A program made the translations under genes and the position numbers. This document shows, one piece after another, positions 54,000 through 63,719 of a stretch of DNA of 64,000 bases. Every line of letters starts with the position of its first letter. Position 1 is the stretch's first letter. Origin of the DNA: Pontibacter litorisediminis (GTDB lineage: Bacteria; Bacteroidota; Bacteroidia; Cytophagales; Hymenobacteraceae); the NCBI RefSeq assembly GCF_029360645.1, contig NZ_JARDUA010000001.1, forward strand, positions 372,001 through 436,000, read 5' to 3'. Under the pieces are notes generated by a model. That model was not told the DNA's origin. It saw only the letters and a program-made list of their open reading frames with translations, and searched no databases.

Positions 54000-55616
54000 A
54001 TGAAACAATCTGGAGATAAATCTAACGCAGTAGGTCTCGAGAGCATCGGCATTAAAGAGGCACAGGAAGTGCTTTGGAACCTGACTCCTGCTGAGTTGGT
54101 GGAGGAAGCCATCAAAAACGGCGAAGGAGTGCTGACAGACAATGGGGCGCTGATGTGCGATACCGGCAAGTTTACAGGCCGCTCGCCAAAAGATCGCTTT
54201 ATTGTAAAGGACGCAAAAACAGCTGACTCTGTGTGGTGGGGGGATATCAACATCCCGTTCGACCAGGAGAAGTTCGACAGGCTGCATGCCAAGATGGTGG
54301 ACTTCCTGAAGGATAAGAAGCTGTACGTGCGCGACGCCTACGCAGGTGCGCACCCGGACTACCGCCTGAACCTGCGCATCGTGAACACACAGGCTTGGCA
54401 GAACCTTTTCTGCAACAATATGTTCCTGCGCTTAACGAAAGACGAGATTCAAAACCACAGGCCTGAGTTCACCATCATCTGCGCCCCAGAGTTTGAGGCG
54501 GCCCCTGCTGAGGATGGAACGCGTCAGAGCAATTTCGCGATCATTAACTTCACCAAGAACATGATCTTAATCGGCGGCACAGGCTATGCCGGCGAAATGA
54601 AAAAAGGAATTTTTGGTGTGCTGAATTATATTCTCCCGCACGAGAAGAACACCCTGTCGATGCACTGCTCTGCCAACGTAGGCAAAGATGGCGACACAGC
54701 CATCTTCTTTGGGCTTTCAGGCACAGGCAAGACAACACTCTCTGCTGACCCGAACCGTGGATTGATCGGCGACGACGAGCATGGCTGGACAGCGGACAGT
54801 GTGTTTAACTTTGAGGGTGGCTGCTACGCCAAGGTAATCGACCTGACCAGGGAGAAAGAGCCGCAGATCTGGGACGCCATAAAGTTTGGTTCTATTGTGG
54901 AGAACACCCGCTTCTATCCTGGCACCCGCACCGTAGATTATACCAACAACGCTGTAACGGAAAACACCCGAACAGCCTATCCGATCAGCTACATCGATAA
55001 CGCGATTGAGCCTTCAAGAGCTGACATTCCAAAAAACATCTTTTTTCTGACGGCGGATGCTTTTGGGGTGCTGCCTCCAATCTCCAAGCTGAACTCAAGC
55101 CAGGCTATGTACCACTTCATCTCCGGCTACACAGCCAAGGTGGCTGGCACTGAGGTGGGCGTGACGGAGCCGCAAACAACTTTCTCAGCCTGCTTTGGCG
55201 CGGCCTTCCTGCCGCTTCACCCAACCAAGTATGCCGAAATGCTGGGCAAGAAGATGCAGGAAAACAACGTGAACGTATGGTTGGTGAACACAGGTTGGAC
55301 AGGTGGCCCTTACGGTGTAGGACACCGCATGAAATTGCCATATACCCGCGCCATGATTACGGCCGCCCTAAATGGGGAGCTAAACAACGTGCAGTACATC
55401 AAGCACCCTATTTTTGGTGTTGAAATGCCTTCCTCTTGCCCCAATGTTCCGGCTGAGATACTGAACCCGCGCAACACCTGGGCAAGCAAAGAGGAATACG
55501 ATGCCAAGGCCACTGACCTTGCCTCTAAGTTTATCAGAAACTTCCAGAAATTTGCGGACTACGCAAATGATGAGATTCTGGCAGGCGCACCGCAGGTAGA
55601 AGTTACCATAGACTAA
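54000..55616 (+). CDS. pckA: Phosphoenolpyruvate carboxykinase (ATP)
   Basis: 538 residues from ATG 54000; an in-frame GTG at 53949 overlaps the promoter box. It has TGKFTGRSPKDRFIVKD (about 55-71, oxaloacetate Arg), the kinase P-loop GLSGTGKTTLSADPNR (about 238-253), DDEHGW (metal Asp) and FEGGCYAKVIDL, then NTGWTGGPYGVGHRMKLPYTRAMI. It converts oxaloacetate and ATP to PEP, CO2 and ADP for gluconeogenesis. A strong terminator follows and overlaps the 3' end of the next, convergent gene. Confidence 0.98.
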   Translation: MKQSGDKSNAVGLESIGIKEAQEVLWNLTPAELVEEAIKNGEGVLTDNGALMCDTGKFTGRSPKDRFIVKDAKTADSVWWGDINIPFDQEKFDRLHAKMVDFLKDKKLYVRDAYAGAHPDYRLNLRIVNTQAWQNLFCNNMFLRLTKDEIQNHRPEFTIICAPEFEAAPAEDGTRQSNFAIINFTKNMILIGGTGYAGEMKKGIFGVLNYILPHEKNTLSMHCSANVGKDGDTAIFFGLSGTGKTTLSADPNRGLIGDDEHGWTADSVFNFEGGCYAKVIDLTREKEPQIWDAIKFGSIVENTRFYPGTRTVDYTNNAVTENTRTAYPISYIDNAIEPSRADIPKNIFFLTADAFGVLPPISKLNSSQAMYHFISGYTAKVAGTEVGVTEPQTTFSACFGAAFLPLHPTKYAEMLGKKMQENNVNVWLVNTGWTGGPYGVGHRMKLPYTRAMITAALNGELNNVQYIKHPIFGVEMPSSCPNVPAEILNPRNTWASKEEYDAKATDLASKFIRNFQKFADYANDEILAGAPQVEVTID

Positions 55617-55638
55617 ACAGGCTTTTTGAGCTTTTTCA

Positions 55639-55675
55639 AACAAAAGCCCTTCTGCTACATGCAGAAGGGCTTTTG
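55639..55675. terminator. Bidirectional terminator after pckA
   Basis: CAAAAGCCCTTCTGC (55641-55655) pairs perfectly with GCAGAAGGGCTTTTG (55661-55675), loop 5 nt, T runs on both strands. The last codons and the stop of the minus-strand gene (55655-55657) lie in its arm and loop. Confidence 0.92.
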
Positions 55676-57184
55676 TTTTAGTTTTAGCCACAGAATTACA
55701 CCATCAGAAAATTCTTTTTTTCTATCAACAGTATACTTTGTTAAAACTTTACCTATTAATTCTTCCAAGTTAGTCTTATCGCCAATCCATATAATTAACT
55801 TCTCTTCACTCTCCTTTTCAAACTGCTCACTTAGATGATTTCTGAAGCCCTTTGTGATTTTCAAAGTGCCATATATGTTCCTAAAGTATAATATTTCGGG
55901 AAGGTTGGAGAAGGCAGTTTGATTATTTGTGTAATTAGGCAGCCAATTAGCAGATTGTAAATCACTTATAATTTCCGATTCATAAAAAGCTTGATCTGTT
56001 AGCCCTTCAACTCCAACATCAAACGATTGCTTTGAGTATGAATAGTAGCGGTTAAAATTATATATAGCTGTTACTCCAAAAAATAACAGCAAAGCCCCGA
56101 TTCCCACCCTGCTTTTAACAGAAACTAGATGATCTGCTATACAAACTAATATGAGCAAGAAAGAAAAAAAGGCAGGGGAGGTTAATCTAGCATCTGGAAA
56201 ATCACTTGACTGAAATAGCGAGGAGAAGAAGATTAAAAGAAGCGAAAGAACAGAGTTAATCAGTAATATCAAAAGCAGTGCTTTCTTTGCCTTATTTTGT
56301 TTAAAATTAAGATAGACAAAGTAACCAATGCCAGCTATTGCGATTCCCAATAGTATTATCGTCAATATTCCAGCATGAGGATGTTGTGGGTAGGGTAAAA
56401 ACCATTCCCACACAGCTTTCGCAACCATTACAAGGGAATACTTTAGGTGAGCAAATTCCACTGTTCTACCCTCTCCTGTGAAGGTAGAGCTAATCAGGAA
56501 ATTTCTAATTAGCCACAGAAGAAGAGGAATACAGGAGAGAATACCGAACAACAAAGTCCTTTTTAGTTTGTTAAAAGCACTTTCATTTCCGTAAAAGAAA
56601 AGAATCAGACAACCTGTCGCAATATTTACAATACCAGCATACCTTACCAAGATGCTTAGTGCTGCCATTGTTATACAGAAAAAGAGCATGTACCTTCCCT
56701 GGCCTGTAAGATACCTATCCAAGCCAACAACAAACATGATTGTAAATAAAATAAAGTAGGTTTCAGTCCATAAATATGAAAAGGGGAAAAAAGTTGGTGG
56801 GGCTGTAATAAACAAGATTAGAGTGATGACAGAAAATAGCCTTGATTTTGTAAATTGATACGCCAATGTACCAATAATGCAGAGAACTGTGAAGTATACA
56901 CCCACAACTTGGAGGCTATAAAAAAACAGTTTATTGTCAATTTGCAAAAAATGTGCTGTGGACAAAAAAATGCTGAATAATGGAGGCCAATCCGTGAAAT
57001 AGGTGTCCCGATAGGGTAAAAAAAAGATACCTTCAGAATAAAAACTGTTTGCAGCTGCCCAATATGCTACTGAGTCATTAGACAAGCCAATCCCATAGGT
57101 AGAAACTGAAAGTGCCAATACGGCAGCTGCTAACAACGACATGGTAAAAACCTCTGAGGGACACCAACTATCTTTTAAAGCCAT
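55655..57184 (-). CDS. AT-rich polytopic membrane protein, probable GT-C/PMT-like glycosyltransferase
   Basis: 509 residues with about ten TM helices in the first 400, then a C-terminal soluble part of about 110. The acid-bearing first loop after TM1 (YGIGLSNDSVAYWAAANSFYSEG, then DTYFTDWPPLFSIFL) matches the general shape of GT-C dolichyl/undecaprenyl-phosphate-sugar transferases (ArnT/PMT-like), where the first loop carries catalytic Asp. I cannot name a subfamily. Base composition is much more AT-rich than both neighbours, with AT-ending codons, suggesting horizontal gain. Its C-terminal residues KQKPFCM are encoded by the terminator stem of pckA. It is divergent from rsmE with only 51 bp between. 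Confidence 0.75.
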   Translation of the reverse strand: MALKDSWCPSEVFTMSLLAAAVLALSVSTYGIGLSNDSVAYWAAANSFYSEGIFFLPYRDTYFTDWPPLFSIFLSTAHFLQIDNKLFFYSLQVVGVYFTVLCIIGTLAYQFTKSRLFSVITLILFITAPPTFFPFSYLWTETYFILFTIMFVVGLDRYLTGQGRYMLFFCITMAALSILVRYAGIVNIATGCLILFFYGNESAFNKLKRTLLFGILSCIPLLLWLIRNFLISSTFTGEGRTVEFAHLKYSLVMVAKAVWEWFLPYPQHPHAGILTIILLGIAIAGIGYFVYLNFKQNKAKKALLLILLINSVLSLLLIFFSSLFQSSDFPDARLTSPAFFSFLLILVCIADHLVSVKSRVGIGALLLFFGVTAIYNFNRYYSYSKQSFDVGVEGLTDQAFYESEIISDLQSANWLPNYTNNQTAFSNLPEILYFRNIYGTLKITKGFRNHLSEQFEKESEEKLIIWIGDKTNLEELIGKVLTKYTVDRKKEFSDGVILWLKLKQKPFCM

Positions 57185-57235
57185 ATTTTTGCAAGATTGA
57201 CAAAATGTTAAGCAACTACATCAATTAGTAAAATT

Positions 57236-57952
57236 ATGCATCTATTCTTTACTCCCGACATTTCAGGCGAAACTTATACATTAAGTGAAGAAGAGTCAAA
57301 GCATTGCACCCGCGTGCTGCGTCTGAGCCAGGGGGACACAGTTTACTTGGTGGATGGCGTTGGAGGCATGTATACCGCTATCATCCAGGATGCACACCAG
57401 AAACGCTGCCAGCTACAGGTTGTCGAAAAGCAGAAAGAGTATGGTAAGCTTCCTTATGTCTCGCACATCGCTGTGGCTCCCACTAAAAACCTGGACCGCA
57501 TGGAGTGGTTTGTGGAGAAGGCGGTAGAGATTGGTGTGAGCGAGATCACGTTTTTGCTTTGCGAGCACTCGGAACGACGCAATCTGCGCCTGGATAGGCT
57601 AGAGAAAATAGCCATCAGCGCTATGAAGCAATCCAAGAAAGGCTACCTGCCCCTGCTACACGACATGACTTCTTTTCAACATTTTCTACAGCAGCCCCTT
57701 CCGAAGCAAACATTTATTGCTCATTTAGAAGATGATGCCACTAAAAGTATAAAGGATCACTACAAGTATGGAGAGCCGCACTGCATTTTAATCGGCCCCG
57801 AGGGCGACTTCTCCTCCTCTGAAATTGCTGCTGCCTATGAGGCTGGTATTAGGCCCGTCACGCTGGGCCAAAGCAGGCTCCGCACCGAGACTGCTGCCCT
57901 AGTAGCTTGCCATACCCTAAACATACTCCACGATATCTTTGAAACGTTGTAG
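57236..57952 (+). CDS. rsmE: 16S rRNA (uracil(1498)-N(3))-methyltransferase
   Basis: 238 residues. A PUA-like N-terminal domain (HLFFTPDISGETYTLSEEESKHCTRVLRLSQGDTVYLVDGVGGMY) precedes a SPOUT knot: VAPTKNLDRMEWFVEKAVEIGVSEITFLLCEHSER, AISAMKQSKKGYLP, CILIGPEGDFSSSEIAAAYEAG and TLGQSRLRTETAALVACHTLN, which bind SAM. It methylates U1498 in the decoding region of 16S rRNA. The DUF4159 gene follows after 17 bp. Confidence 0.97.
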   Translation: MHLFFTPDISGETYTLSEEESKHCTRVLRLSQGDTVYLVDGVGGMYTAIIQDAHQKRCQLQVVEKQKEYGKLPYVSHIAVAPTKNLDRMEWFVEKAVEIGVSEITFLLCEHSERRNLRLDRLEKIAISAMKQSKKGYLPLLHDMTSFQHFLQQPLPKQTFIAHLEDDATKSIKDHYKYGEPHCILIGPEGDFSSSEIAAAYEAGIRPVTLGQSRLRTETAALVACHTLNILHDIFETL

Positions 57953-57969
57953 AAGTATACTCTTTGCCT

Positions 57970-58632
57970 ATGAAACGACTGCTGCTTTTCCTGCTGATTG
58001 TGTGGCTAGCCCCCACCGCAAGTATAGCCCAAACCCAAAGCTTTAAAATAGCCAAGCTTAAGTATGGCGGCGGCGGCGATTGGTACGCCAATAAAACTTC
58101 GCTGCCTAACTTAATCAGGTTCTGCAACCAGAACTTGAACATGAACATCGCTAGCGAGGAAGAGACTGTGGAAGTAGGGAGCCCGGAGCTGTTTTCTTAT
58201 CCTTTCGTGCACATGACGGGCCATGGAAACGTTGTTTTTTCAGATGCCGAGGCTCAAAACCTGCGGAATTACCTGCTCAGCGGCGGCTTTCTTCACATTG
58301 ATGACAACTATGGCCTTGATCAGTATATCCGCAAGGAAATGAAGAAGGTTTTTCCAGAGCATGAGTTCGTGGAGCTCCCCTTTGATCATCCGATCTATAG
58401 GCAGAAGTACAGCTTTCCGAGAGGCTTGCCAAAAGTGCACGAGCATGACAACAAGCCGCCACGAGGATTTGGGATAATACACGAGGGACGCCTGGTGTGC
58501 TTTTATTCGTATGAAACAGACTTGGGGAATGGCTGGGAAGACCAGGAGATATACAACGACCCGGAGCCAATACGGCAGCAGGCATTACGCATGGGCGCCA
58601 ACATACTCACTTTCGCCCTGACGCAGGAGTAA
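57970..58632 (+). CDS. DUF4159 domain protein, secreted
   Basis: 220 residues from ATG 57970. Signal peptide of about 19 residues (ending SIA-Q). The DUF4159 body is KLKYGGGGDWYANKTSLPNLIRFC, FSYPFVHMTGHGNVVFSDAEAQNLRNYLLSGGFLHIDDNYGLDQYIRKEM, then LPFDHPIYRQKY and GRLVCFYSYETDLGNGWED. The LSGGFLHIDDNYG part resembles the flavodoxin or ThuA-like glutamine-amidotransferase fold. The function is unknown. The likely operon partner is rsmE. Confidence 0.9.
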   Translation: MKRLLLFLLIVWLAPTASIAQTQSFKIAKLKYGGGGDWYANKTSLPNLIRFCNQNLNMNIASEEETVEVGSPELFSYPFVHMTGHGNVVFSDAEAQNLRNYLLSGGFLHIDDNYGLDQYIRKEMKKVFPEHEFVELPFDHPIYRQKYSFPRGLPKVHEHDNKPPRGFGIIHEGRLVCFYSYETDLGNGWEDQEIYNDPEPIRQQALRMGANILTFALTQE

Positions 58633-58764
58633 ACTTGCCACTTGATTTTGATATTGTCTAGCACAAGGCAATGCGAAGGCTGTTTTGCTTTCCTGCTCAG
58701 ATTCATAACGCTAGAAACTAACTTCGTCTAGGCTTGGCTCGATCACAAACCCACACCTCCAGGA

Positions 58765-59283
58765 CTAATTATACTTTCGGTTAAAGATCTCGGTCAGAAT
58801 GATGGCCTCGCGGGCAGAGGCAGGGTTGCGCAGCATTTCTGCATAGCGGCTGGTGTTTATAGGGTGCTGTTGCGCATAGGGTTTGAACACGTCCTGCCTG
58901 CGCAACTTAGCCTGTTTGGCAGCTTCTATGGCCTCTGCCTTCTTCTCCCAGGATAACACTTTCGGAGATATGTTTTCATAACTTCTATACTTGGGTGCCG
59001 TCTCTGCAACAGGGGGCATTAGGGGCTGCACCTGTTCACGCGTACGCTCTTTAGCCTGCTGCACCACCTCCTGCCCCTTCCGCCGTGCTTCATTCATTTT
59101 AGGCTGCAGCTCCCGCAGTATGTCTTCAAATGAAGTAACCGGTGTCGAAGTCTGCTGTCGTGGCCTTCGGCTTTCTACATCTACGTCCTCATCCTCACCA
59201 CCTTTAAAGGCTTTGCGCCACTGGGTTAGCAGAAAATAAGCTACTGCGGCCAGAATGTATATTATGATTTTAAAATCGTCCAT
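58765..59283 (-). CDS. Single-TM protein of unknown function
   Basis: 172 residues. It has an N-terminal TM helix (FKIIIYILAAVAYFLLTQW, about 4-22), then a charged, probably disordered and helical cytoplasmic part (RRKGQEVVQQAKERTREQVQPL) and a conserved-looking end (INTSRYAEMLRNPASAREAIILTEIFNRKYN). No family recognised beyond being hypothetical. It is divergent from smc, with 143 bp between. Confidence 0.7.
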   Translation of the reverse strand: MDDFKIIIYILAAVAYFLLTQWRKAFKGGEDEDVDVESRRPRQQTSTPVTSFEDILRELQPKMNEARRKGQEVVQQAKERTREQVQPLMPPVAETAPKYRSYENISPKVLSWEKKAEAIEAAKQAKLRRQDVFKPYAQQHPINTSRYAEMLRNPASAREAIILTEIFNRKYN

Positions 59284-59350
59284 GGTATCAGCGTCTTAAC
59301 CAAAGATAGCAAAATATATACATCATTTTATGGCTTATAATCATTAATTA

Positions 59351-59358
59351 TACCTTTA
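59351..59358 (+). promoter_or_regulatory. Candidate -7 element TACCTTTA of smc
   Basis: TACCTTTA in TTATACCTTTACAAG, about 68 nt before ATG 59427. Confidence 0.45.
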
Positions 59359-59426
59359 CAAGAGGTGTAGGATTGAAAATTCATCTTATTTTTGAAGATA
59401 GAACATAGAGTTTCCGCAACACGCGA

Positions 59427-62400
59427 ATGCAAGTTTCAAAATTAGAGATTAAAGGGTTCAAAAGTTTTGGCGACCGCGTCGTCATTAACTTCGACAACGG
59501 GATTACAGGTATTGTGGGGCCGAACGGCTGTGGCAAATCCAACATTGTGGACGCCATACGCTGGGTACTGGGCGAGCAGAAGACCCGCAACCTGCGCTCC
59601 GACAAGATGGAGAACGTTATCTTTAACGGCTCCAAAACCCGCAAGCCGGTGCAGATGGCCGAAGTGTCTATCACCTTCGACAATAACAAAGGCATCCTGC
59701 CGACGGAGTACTCACAGGTGACCGTGACTCGCAAATACTACCGCTCCGGTGAGAGCGAGTACATGCTGAACGGAGTGACCTGCCGATTAAAAGATATCAA
59801 TGAGCTTTTCCTGGATACAGGCATCGGCTCTGACAGCTATGCCATCATTGAGCTGAAAATGGTGGACGAGATCCTCAACGACAAGGAAAACTCTCGCCGC
59901 TTGCTGTTTGAGGAGGCTGCCGGTATCTCTAAATTCCGGGTGCGCAAAAAGCAGACGCTGAAGAAGCTGGAGGAAACGGATGCCGACCTGGAGCGCGTGG
60001 AGGACTTGCTGCACGAGATCGGCAAGAACATGAAGACGCTGGAACGACAGGCAAAACAGGCAGTTAAGTACTTCAACTTAAAAGATGACTACAAGAAGCA
60101 CAGCCTGGAGTTTGCCCGCCGTAACATTGCCCAGTACCAGCAAACACTGGAGCGCCTGGAGCAGGACGTGCAGCAGGAAACAAACCTCAAGGAAAACTAC
60201 ATTGCAGTCGTAACAGAGGCCGAAGACGCCATTGCCGGCCAAAAGGAGGAGCTGAACGAGACGCAGGAAAGGCTGTCGGAGATGCAGCGCACCATGCAGG
60301 TACAAACTGCCAAACTGCGTCAGCTGGAAAACGACATTAAGCTTAAATCCGAGCGCAGCACCTACCTGAAAGAGCGCCTGCAGCAGTTACGCCAGCAGAT
60401 TAGCCAGGATACGGCCAACGTGGAGCATACGCAGGAAAGTATACTGGAGCTGCGCGATGAACTGATGACGGTGCAGGATAGCTTTGCCGAGGCGGAAGAG
60501 CAGGTTGCCACCATGAAAGAGCAGCTGCAGGAGGCCAATGAGCAGAAGGCAGAGCTGCAGGAGGCTTATCAGGACCTGGTGCAGCAGCAGAAAACTAAGC
60601 AGAACGAAGTATACCAGCTGAGTAAGTCGCTGGAGATAAGCCAGGTACAGATTCAGAACATTAATCAGGAACTGGAGCGCCTACAGCAGCAGCAGCTTAC
60701 CGCCGATGAAGATGGCCGTGTGCTGCAGGAGCAATTGCAGGAGGCGCAGCAGGTGCTGGAGGAGCGCACTTCGGAGATGGTGCGCCTGCAGGCAAAGGAA
60801 GAAACGCTGCAGCAAAGCATAGAGGCTACGGAGGCTAATATTATTGACCTGAAGGGGCAGCTGGTAGAGCTGAACCGCACCCTTGATTCCAAGCAGAACC
60901 AGTATAACCTCACCAAGTCTCTGGTAGAGAACATGGAGGGTTTTCCGGAGGCGATCAAGTTCCTGAGCAAGTCAGAGAGTTGGGCCAAGCCGGCTCCTCT
61001 CCTATCCGATATCCTGGTTTGCAAAGCTGATTACAAGCCGCTTATAGAGAGTTATCTGGAGCAGTACATGAACTACTTTGTAGTGGATGAGCTGCAGGAT
61101 GCCATAGATGCCATTGCGCTTCTGAAAGAGGAAAACAAAGGCCGGGCTAACTTCATTGTGCTGTCGGAGATCGAGGACCTGGAGCCCACCGCCACCTTTA
61201 GCGAAGGCTGCCTGGAGGCAGCTTACGAAATGGTGTCAGCTGATAAAAAGTACGGTAACCTGCTCAAGTACATGCTCCGCAACGTCTACATCACCGATGA
61301 TGCGGAGGAAGAGCTGTACGGCCATGAGTACAAGACGATCATACTGAAAGATGGCAGCGCTATTCGTAAGCCGCTAAGCCTGACGGGTGGCTCTGTGGGC
61401 GTGTTTGACGGCAACCGCCTCGGCCGCAAGCAGAACCTGGAGAAGCTGGCTGAGGAAGTGGCCGAACTGCAGGAACAAGTGGAGCTGCTGCAGAGCCGTA
61501 TTAACACACAGAATCAGATCCTCCAGAACCACAGAAACGACTCCGAGAAGGAAACGATAAAAGGGCTGGAGAAAGAGGTGAGCAAGCTACAGCAGGACCT
61601 GCTCACCGTGCGTATCAAACATGAGCAGCACCAGCAGAACATCCGCAACTTCGACCAGAAGCGGGATGAGCTACACGAGCGCCTCTTAGAGCTGCGCGAG
61701 CAAAGTATGGAGGTGTCGCCGCAGGCCGAGGCAGATATGAAAGAGCTGCAGCGCCTGGAGGAGGAAATGGCCGTGTATACTGCTAACCTGGAGCGCCAGC
61801 AGGAGCAAATCTCCGTGATTTCCGGCAGGTATAACCAGGAGAACATCCAATACCACCAACTCAAGAACCGCTTCGCCAGCCTGCAGCAGGAAATTAGCTA
61901 TAAGCAGAAGTCGGTGGAGACAAACCAGGAGCGCATTGAGGGGCTGAAGCAGGAACTGGTAAAATCGGAGCAGGAAATAACAGAGGCAGAAGCGTTTATA
62001 CTTGAGAACCAGGAAGTGGTGGAAAGTATGAACGAGGCCCGCCGTGAGTATGGCGAGCAACTGGAAGAGATCGAAAAGGAATACTTTACGCTACGCGGTG
62101 ACCTGGATGAGAAAGAGAAAAGCATCCGCGAGATGCAGCGCAAGCGCCAGAACTCCGATGAGCTCCTGATGCGCATGCAGCAGGCCAAAACGGATACACA
62201 GCTGAAGCTGGTGGCTATTAAAGAGCGACTGGCGGCAGAATTTAACATCTCAGATGAAGATTTTGCCAGCCCTGTACCGGAAGAAGAACTGCTGATCCCA
62301 TTGTCAAATGAGGAGCTGAGCCAACATATTGCCACAGTTAGATCTCAACTGGATAAAATGGGGCCGGTTAACGCAATGGCCGCTGAGGCCTATGCCGAGA

Positions 62401-62963
62401 TCGAGGAGCGCGAAAAGTTCATCACTGAGCAGCGCAACGACCTGGTAAACGCCAAGAACTCCCTCATCGACACGATCAATGAGATAGACACGGTAGCGAA
62501 AGAGAAATTTATGGACTCTTTCAATCAGATCAAGGACAACTTTAAACACGTGTTCCGCAGCCTGTTTACAGAGGAGGACAACTGCGACTTGGTTATCTCT
62601 GACCCGAAAAATCCGCTGGAGGCAAAGATAGAGATCATGGCACAACCAAAAGGCAAACGCCCGCTCACCATCAACCAGTTGTCTGGTGGGGAGAAAACGT
62701 TGACGGCCATTTCACTTCTGTTTGCCATCTACCTGCTGAAACCAGCTCCGTTCTGTATTTTCGACGAGGTGGATGCGCCGCTGGATGATGCCAATATTGA
62801 CAAGTTCAACAACATCATCCGAAAGTTCTCAAACGATTCGCAGTTCATCGTTGTAACGCATAACAAGCGTACCATGTCCTCTACTGACGTGATGTACGGC
62901 ATCACGATGATTGAGGCTGGTATTTCTCGTGTCATACCGGTTGACCTGCGCCAAATCGCTTAA
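59427..62963 (+). CDS. smc: Chromosome segregation protein SMC
   Basis: 1178 residues. The N-terminal ATPase lobe has Walker A GPNGCGKSNIVDAIRWVLGEQ (31-51) and the Q-loop region. Coiled coil 1 spans about 165-505, the hinge about 510-680 (SDILVCKADYKPLIESYLEQYMNYFVV, and KPLSLTGGSVGVFDGNRLGRK at its end), and coiled coil 2 about 680-1020. The C-terminal lobe has the signature LSGGEKTLTAISLLFAIYL and Walker B PFCIFDEVDAPLDDANI. It is the core of the condensin that organises and segregates the chromosome. scpA and scpB are not in the window. Confidence 0.98.
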   Translation: MQVSKLEIKGFKSFGDRVVINFDNGITGIVGPNGCGKSNIVDAIRWVLGEQKTRNLRSDKMENVIFNGSKTRKPVQMAEVSITFDNNKGILPTEYSQVTVTRKYYRSGESEYMLNGVTCRLKDINELFLDTGIGSDSYAIIELKMVDEILNDKENSRRLLFEEAAGISKFRVRKKQTLKKLEETDADLERVEDLLHEIGKNMKTLERQAKQAVKYFNLKDDYKKHSLEFARRNIAQYQQTLERLEQDVQQETNLKENYIAVVTEAEDAIAGQKEELNETQERLSEMQRTMQVQTAKLRQLENDIKLKSERSTYLKERLQQLRQQISQDTANVEHTQESILELRDELMTVQDSFAEAEEQVATMKEQLQEANEQKAELQEAYQDLVQQQKTKQNEVYQLSKSLEISQVQIQNINQELERLQQQQLTADEDGRVLQEQLQEAQQVLEERTSEMVRLQAKEETLQQSIEATEANIIDLKGQLVELNRTLDSKQNQYNLTKSLVENMEGFPEAIKFLSKSESWAKPAPLLSDILVCKADYKPLIESYLEQYMNYFVVDELQDAIDAIALLKEENKGRANFIVLSEIEDLEPTATFSEGCLEAAYEMVSADKKYGNLLKYMLRNVYITDDAEEELYGHEYKTIILKDGSAIRKPLSLTGGSVGVFDGNRLGRKQNLEKLAEEVAELQEQVELLQSRINTQNQILQNHRNDSEKETIKGLEKEVSKLQQDLLTVRIKHEQHQQNIRNFDQKRDELHERLLELREQSMEVSPQAEADMKELQRLEEEMAVYTANLERQQEQISVISGRYNQENIQYHQLKNRFASLQQEISYKQKSVETNQERIEGLKQELVKSEQEITEAEAFILENQEVVESMNEARREYGEQLEEIEKEYFTLRGDLDEKEKSIREMQRKRQNSDELLMRMQQAKTDTQLKLVAIKERLAAEFNISDEDFASPVPEEELLIPLSNEELSQHIATVRSQLDKMGPVNAMAAEAYAEIEEREKFITEQRNDLVNAKNSLIDTINEIDTVAKEKFMDSFNQIKDNFKHVFRSLFTEEDNCDLVISDPKNPLEAKIEIMAQPKGKRPLTINQLSGGEKTLTAISLLFAIYLLKPAPFCIFDEVDAPLDDANIDKFNNIIRKFSNDSQFIVVTHNKRTMSSTDVMYGITMIEAGISRVIPVDLRQIA

Positions 62964-62981
62964 AGGTGTATTAAGAGTAAA

Positions 62982-63022
62982 ACAGGAAGGGCCGCTTTTT
63001 CTTAGCGGCCCTTCCTGTTTTT
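62982..63022. terminator. Terminator after smc, shared with the convergent acyltransferase gene
   Basis: ACAGGAAGGGCCGC (62982-62995) pairs perfectly with GCGGCCCTTCCTGT (63005-63018), loop 9 nt, followed by TTTTA. Confidence 0.92.
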
Positions 63023-63065
63023 AGATATAGTCTGAGAACAAAAAATGAGAACAAAAAAACAGCTC

Positions 63066-63617
63066 CTACCTTACCCCCTGCTCCGGATACTTAGCGGTTT
63101 TGGTACGGTAAAACGCCATTATCTTTTCGATGTCAGCTTCTACATCACCTGATGGTATAATGGTGGGGCCAATACCAGCTTCTTTCTTAGCATAGTCCAG
63201 GTAGCCGAGCACAATCGGCACGTTTGCGCCTAGCGCCACATAGTAAAAGCCTCTACGCCACCGTGGTTGGTATTTTCTTGTACCTTCTGGGGTTACCATC
63301 ACACACATGTCACCAGGTGTTTCTTCAAAGATACGGATCATGGCGTCTACCATACGTGTGTTCCGGGAGCGATCAATAGGAAGTGCACCCATGGCCTTTA
63401 AGATGGGCCCAAAGGGAAACTTCATGAATTCTTTCTTAATCGTATACTTGATGGGAGCCTCCATCAGGTAAAAAGCGGCACGGGCGTACACAAAATCCCA
63501 GTTGCTTGTATGTGGTGCAGCAACCATTACGCATCGGCGGTCTTGCGGCGCCAGGGTGCCATTCAACTTCCAGCCGGTTGCCTTGAAGAACAGCTTCGAA
63601 ATAATCTTTCCGATCAT
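63066..63617 (-). CDS. 1-acyl-sn-glycerol-3-phosphate acyltransferase-like protein
   Basis: 183 residues. The PlsC motif HX4D is seen in APHTSNWDF (H36, D41), with GALPIDRSRN (about 87-96) and VTPEGTRKYQPRWRRGFYYVA (EGTR, about 110). It is shorter than typical PlsC (about 240) and belongs to a compact family in Bacteroidota. It probably acylates a lysophospholipid or glycolipid at the inner face of the inner membrane. It is a single gene, convergent with smc. Confidence 0.88.
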   Translation of the reverse strand: MIGKIISKLFFKATGWKLNGTLAPQDRRCVMVAAPHTSNWDFVYARAAFYLMEAPIKYTIKKEFMKFPFGPILKAMGALPIDRSRNTRMVDAMIRIFEETPGDMCVMVTPEGTRKYQPRWRRGFYYVALGANVPIVLGYLDYAKKEAGIGPTIIPSGDVEADIEKIMAFYRTKTAKYPEQGVR

Positions 63618-63640
63618 CTACAGTTAAGGGTGTATAAAGT

Positions 63641-63674
63641 AAAAAAGTAGGCTATAGTATAAACTAGCCTACTT
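63641..63674 (-). terminator. Terminator of the partial beta-barrel gene
   Basis: AAGTAGGCTA (63645-63654) and TAGCCTACTT (63665-63674) form a perfect 10-bp stem, followed on the minus strand by a T run (63646-63641). It lies 46 bp after the stop at 63720. Confidence 0.85.
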
Positions 63675-63719
63675 TATAGGGTAAAACGTGGATGTATAGT
63701 TACGCACTTCCGCGCTGTT

